Origin: an uncultured Eubacteriales bacterium
Lineage (GTDB): Bacteria > Bacillota_A > Clostridia > Christensenellales > Aristaeellaceae
Direction of reading: 5' to 3'
NCBI GenBank assembly: GCA_900553645.1
Contig: USEE01000136.1
Coordinates: 1-5,089 of the forward strand
Length of the DNA: 5,089 nucleotides
Translations under genes and position numbers: made by a program
The notes under the pieces: model-generated
Databases searched by the model: none
Told to the model about the DNA's origin: nothing
The model's input: only the letters and a program-made list of their open reading frames with translations
In this document: positions 4,807 through 5,089 of the stretch, one piece after another
Layout of the letters: each line of letters opens with the position of its first letter
Numbering within the stretch: position 1 is the stretch's first letter

Positions 4807-4983
4807 AATATGAGGCGGATTGTGCGCCTGAGGCATGTTAATCGGCGTAAGGCATATGCGCGCGGCAATGCGGCGGTACACCCTCTGTTGAAGAACGCAC
4901 ATCGCCGGTTTAAGGCAGGGAGCAGGGCGGGGCGGTCAAAAGTGCGGCTCCAAAAGAAATTTCAAAAAAGCCGAGAAAAGGTA

Positions 4984-5012
4984 TTGACAATCCAGCCGGC
5001 ATATGTTATCAT
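4984..5012 (+). promoter_or_regulatory. Near-consensus promoter of the initiator tRNA gene
   Basis: A perfect TTGACA (4984-4989) is followed after 17 bases by TATCAT (5007-5012), preceded by TGT as an extended -10. A-rich DNA just upstream (about 4956-4981) could act as an UP element, as is common for stable RNA genes. Transcription would begin near 5019. The 4807-4955 stretch before it shows no convincing gene. Confidence 0.82.
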
Positions 5013-5021
5013 ATAGGAGTC

Positions 5022-5036
5022 GTCGGCAATGCCGAC
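5022..5036 (+). other. Hairpin in the 5' leader of the tRNA precursor
   Basis: GTCGGC (5022-5027) and GCCGAC (5031-5036) are perfect complements with an AAT loop. The stem ends five bases before the mature tRNA begins. No T-run follows, so it is not a terminator; it may shape processing of the leader by RNase P. Confidence 0.5.
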
Positions 5037-5041
5037 AGTAT

Positions 5042-5089
<48 letters not shown>

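Noticed and set aside
4321..4902. 193-codon minus-strand ORF opposite the Usp-like gene
   Set aside because: It crosses the strong terminator and is antisense to a gene with a good start and fold; its Arg/His-rich composition is typical of a shadow frame.
4810..5016. 68-codon basic plus-strand ORF before the tRNA
   Set aside because: No ribosome site, starts right after the terminator, and its end overlaps the tRNA promoter.

Overview
The window looks like chromosomal DNA from a spore-forming Firmicute of the class Clostridia, with GC-rich coding sequence. The evidence is an intact sporulation sigma factor of the SigK type, strong Shine-Dalgarno sequences, and an initiator tRNA of ordinary bacterial form. 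Ile is often coded by ATA, which is unusual for GC-rich DNA. I cannot name the genus. I see no transposase, integrase, CRISPR array or phage structural gene.

Layout, left to right. (1) 1-390, minus: N-terminal part of an MscS-type mechanosensitive channel, cut by the window edge, with its own promoter. (2) 512-1183, plus: the late mother-cell sigma factor SigK, divergent from the channel gene. (3) 1209-1242: a hairpin terminator shared by sigK and the convergent (4) 1247-1948, minus: a cytoplasmic-looking polysaccharide deacetylase of the NodB/CE4 fold with its own promoter. (5) 2095-2487, minus: a small single-pass membrane protein with a very acidic, Tyr/Gly/Asp-rich tail, ending in its own terminator. 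(6) 2681-2974, plus: a 97-residue phage-holin-like membrane protein, divergent from (5), whose upstream region carries a good match to a sigma-E promoter. (7) 3009-4013, minus: a 334-residue membrane-anchored protein with a Pro/Thr/Ala linker and a His/Cys...PCxxC module, convergent with the holin gene on a shared terminator. (8) 4324-4743, plus: a small UspA/KdpD-like nucleotide-binding-fold protein with a hairpin in its leader and a strong terminator. (9) 5042-5089, plus: the 5' part of an initiator tRNA-Met behind a near-consensus promoter.

Nearly every gene is a single-gene transcription unit with its own recognisable promoter or terminator, and strands alternate along the window. There is no multigene operon, so proximity says little about shared function. 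The links that can be argued are regulatory. SigK and a holin-like gene with a sigma-E-type promoter both point to the sporulation mother cell. The deacetylase, the acidic membrane protein and the PCxxC protein could belong to the envelope, but nothing in the sequence ties them to sporulation. The most interesting leads are the orphan holin with its sigma-E-like promoter and the membrane-anchored PCxxC protein with its unassigned C-terminal domain.
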